Below, piece after piece: positions 14,487 to 15,345 of a stretch of 15,345 bases of DNA. How positions within the stretch are numbered: position 1 is the first letter of the stretch; each line of letters starts with the position of its first letter. A model generated the notes under the pieces. The model was not told where the DNA came from, did not search any database, and saw only the letters and a list, made by a program, of their open reading frames with translations. A program made the translations under genes and the position numbers. This DNA is from HGM04593 sp045654885 (GTDB lineage Bacteria > Bacteroidota > Bacteroidia > Bacteroidales > Bacteroidaceae), in NCBI GenBank assembly GCA_045654885.1, contig JAZOOF010000020.1:1-15345 (forward strand), in the 5' to 3' direction.

Positions 14487-14864
14487 ATGGAAAGGTACAC
14501 ACAGAACCTACGCCTCCCGAAGATTCTTAAATTGACAACATTGCCGGGATGCAGCGAGAGTGAGGAGATGGAGATGATTATGCGCACAATAATGCTACAC
14601 ACCCCTACAGGTGGTCTGGTTGAAATAATTCCAAGCCGGCAATATGTAGCGGAAAAGAGATACAAGCATATGTCTTTCTGTGAAAGTGAGTCCGACAGCG
14701 AGAGCTACAGATACACGGCCGTACTGTTGAACAAGCCTCACACCATAAGTGACGAAGCCGGAATGAGAGCCATGCATGAGGTCGCGATGTGGTATACTGA
14801 TTTATACATGGAAGTAAAGCATTTAACTTCAATGAAATGGGTTGACCACCCCGAGGGGCTATAA
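14487..14864 (+). CDS. Hypothetical protein, 125 residues
   Basis: Not recognised. The frame opens with ATG at 14487 and ends at TAA 14862-14864. The product is soluble-looking, with no signal peptide or membrane helix, and methionine-rich (EMEMIMRTIM at 28-37), with an acidic, serine-rich stretch (CESESDSESY, about 65-74) and an aromatic C-terminal half (AMWYTDLYMEV). Codon use is mixed like that of the neighbours and the composition is protein-like, which favours a real gene. No clear ribosome binding site is visible, but Bacteroidota often lack one. The stop codon falls inside the left arm of a palindromic element, so the original C-terminus may have been changed by its insertion. Confidence 0.5.
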   Translation: MERYTQNLRLPKILKLTTLPGCSESEEMEMIMRTIMLHTPTGGLVEIIPSRQYVAEKRYKHMSFCESESDSESYRYTAVLLNKPHTISDEAGMRAMHEVAMWYTDLYMEVKHLTSMKWVDHPEGL

Positions 14865-15096
14865 TAATAACGTGAGTTCGATATAAGAATTTATACTAAA
14901 ATTTAGCGTGTTTTGTCATCTCGACCATACCTTGGTAAAATATTAAAAGATGTTTTCGATGAGCGATAGCGAACTAACGCTATGTGAGAGATCTCTTATT
15001 TTACGATATTTTTAGAGATCCCTCGTCGCTACGCTCTGTCGGGATGACAGGTTCGCGATTTGATTTAGATTATATCGAACTCACGTTATATTATTA
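14862..15096. mobile_element. Composite palindromic element (MITE-like), copy 4 of the TGTCAT family
   Basis: The outer arms 14862-14885 (TAATAATAACGTGAGTTCG onward) and 15071-15096 are inverted repeats differing only by a 2-nt gap, with 16 bp identical in the inner part. Nested inside, 14914-15049 begins TGTCATCTCGACC and ends GTCGGGATGACA, a second inverted pair. Its right half (AGAGATCCCTCGTCGCT, 15014 onward) closely matches 13825-13860. It encodes nothing. This is consistent with a small non-autonomous element or a large REP-like palindrome. Confidence 0.65.
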
Positions 15097-15217
15097 CCTA
15101 CCCTATTTTATTTTGGACAGGTATTGGCTCAGTAGAAATTTAATGTGGATAAGCATATAAATTAAAAATTATGGAAGTAAGATATCGAGGAATGGTCGCA
15201 AAAAAACAGTGTCGGTA

Positions 15218-15321
15218 TCGCTTTCGCTCACCATTACATTTCACGGCAGTCTCCAACCTTAATTGTTCACTTGTATTTTCTTCAAGTCTTTCTTTCATCT
15301 ACTTTCGTCGCGCGAAAGTAG
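15218..15321 (+). repeat. Dispersed structured repeat, copy B
   Basis: The counterpart of 10940-11040 in opposite orientation. It begins TCGCTTTCGCTC, contains the shared 21-bp core at 15254-15274, and ends in CTACTTTCG/CGAAAGTAG (15299-15321). The hairpin differs in sequence from copy A but keeps full pairing. The stretch 15097-15217 holds nothing recognisable, and the repeat may run on past the window. Confidence 0.8.
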
Positions 15322-15345
15322 CAAAGCGCCCGGCACCGGCAAAAT

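Noticed and set aside
15171..15345. Open frame starting MEVRYRGMVAKKQ and running off the window
   Set aside because: More than half of it is the dispersed structured repeat copy B. The coding appearance is explained by the repeat.
1..15345. CRISPR array, toxin-antitoxin pair, restriction or phage-defence genes
   Set aside because: No regularly spaced repeats and no such protein families were seen in any frame of the window.

Overview
The window comes from a member of the Bacteroidales (Bacteroidota); the family cannot be settled from this sequence alone. The main evidence is the protein set: an M56 peptidase fused to TonB C-terminal domains, a CarboxypepD-like outer-membrane beta-barrel protein, NspC, and a Fe-type SOD. 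The promoters agree, since a perfect TTTG-N19-TACCTTTG Bacteroidota promoter drives the tRNA cluster and a TTG-N20-TATATTTG promoter lies near position 14041. The tRNA genes do not encode CCA.

Layout. Bases 1-1878 are the 3' part of an M56/BlaR1-like membrane protein with two TonB_C domains. A 447-bp gap with a palindromic repeat and an 11-G homopolymer precedes a 943-residue outer-membrane beta-barrel/TonB-dependent-receptor-like protein (2326-5157). Its transcription converges on sodB (5262-5879, minus) at a 12-bp-stem terminator. A UvrD/PcrA helicase (6000-8489) diverges from sodB and overlaps nspC (8489-9658) by one base; a strong terminator follows. A tRNA operon (9812-10605) carries Gly-Gly-Leu(CAG)-Leu(GAG)-broken Gly-Gly and ends in its own terminator. 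Bases 10606-11184 are repeat-rich noncoding DNA. The minus-strand cluster hlyIII-murB-MBL hydrolase occupies 13724-11185.

The last 1.6 kb is the least explained part. Next to a good promoter at 14041-14071 there is a likely terminator-bounded small RNA of about 150 nt. A second structured RNA segment with 6S-RNA-like traits follows, then an unrecognised 125-residue ORF. Composite palindromic elements lie on both sides of this block.

The protein genes are mostly unrelated housekeeping functions: envelope sensing and uptake, oxidative defence, DNA repair, polyamine synthesis and peptidoglycan synthesis. The unusual content is in noncoding DNA. It includes a small palindrome family with TGTCAT/ATGACA ends, inverted copies of a dispersed repeat whose hairpin has changed sequence while keeping its pairing, a rearranged tRNA-Gly gene, the candidate small RNAs, and the poly-G tract ahead of a surface-protein gene. 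No complete new multi-gene system is evident.
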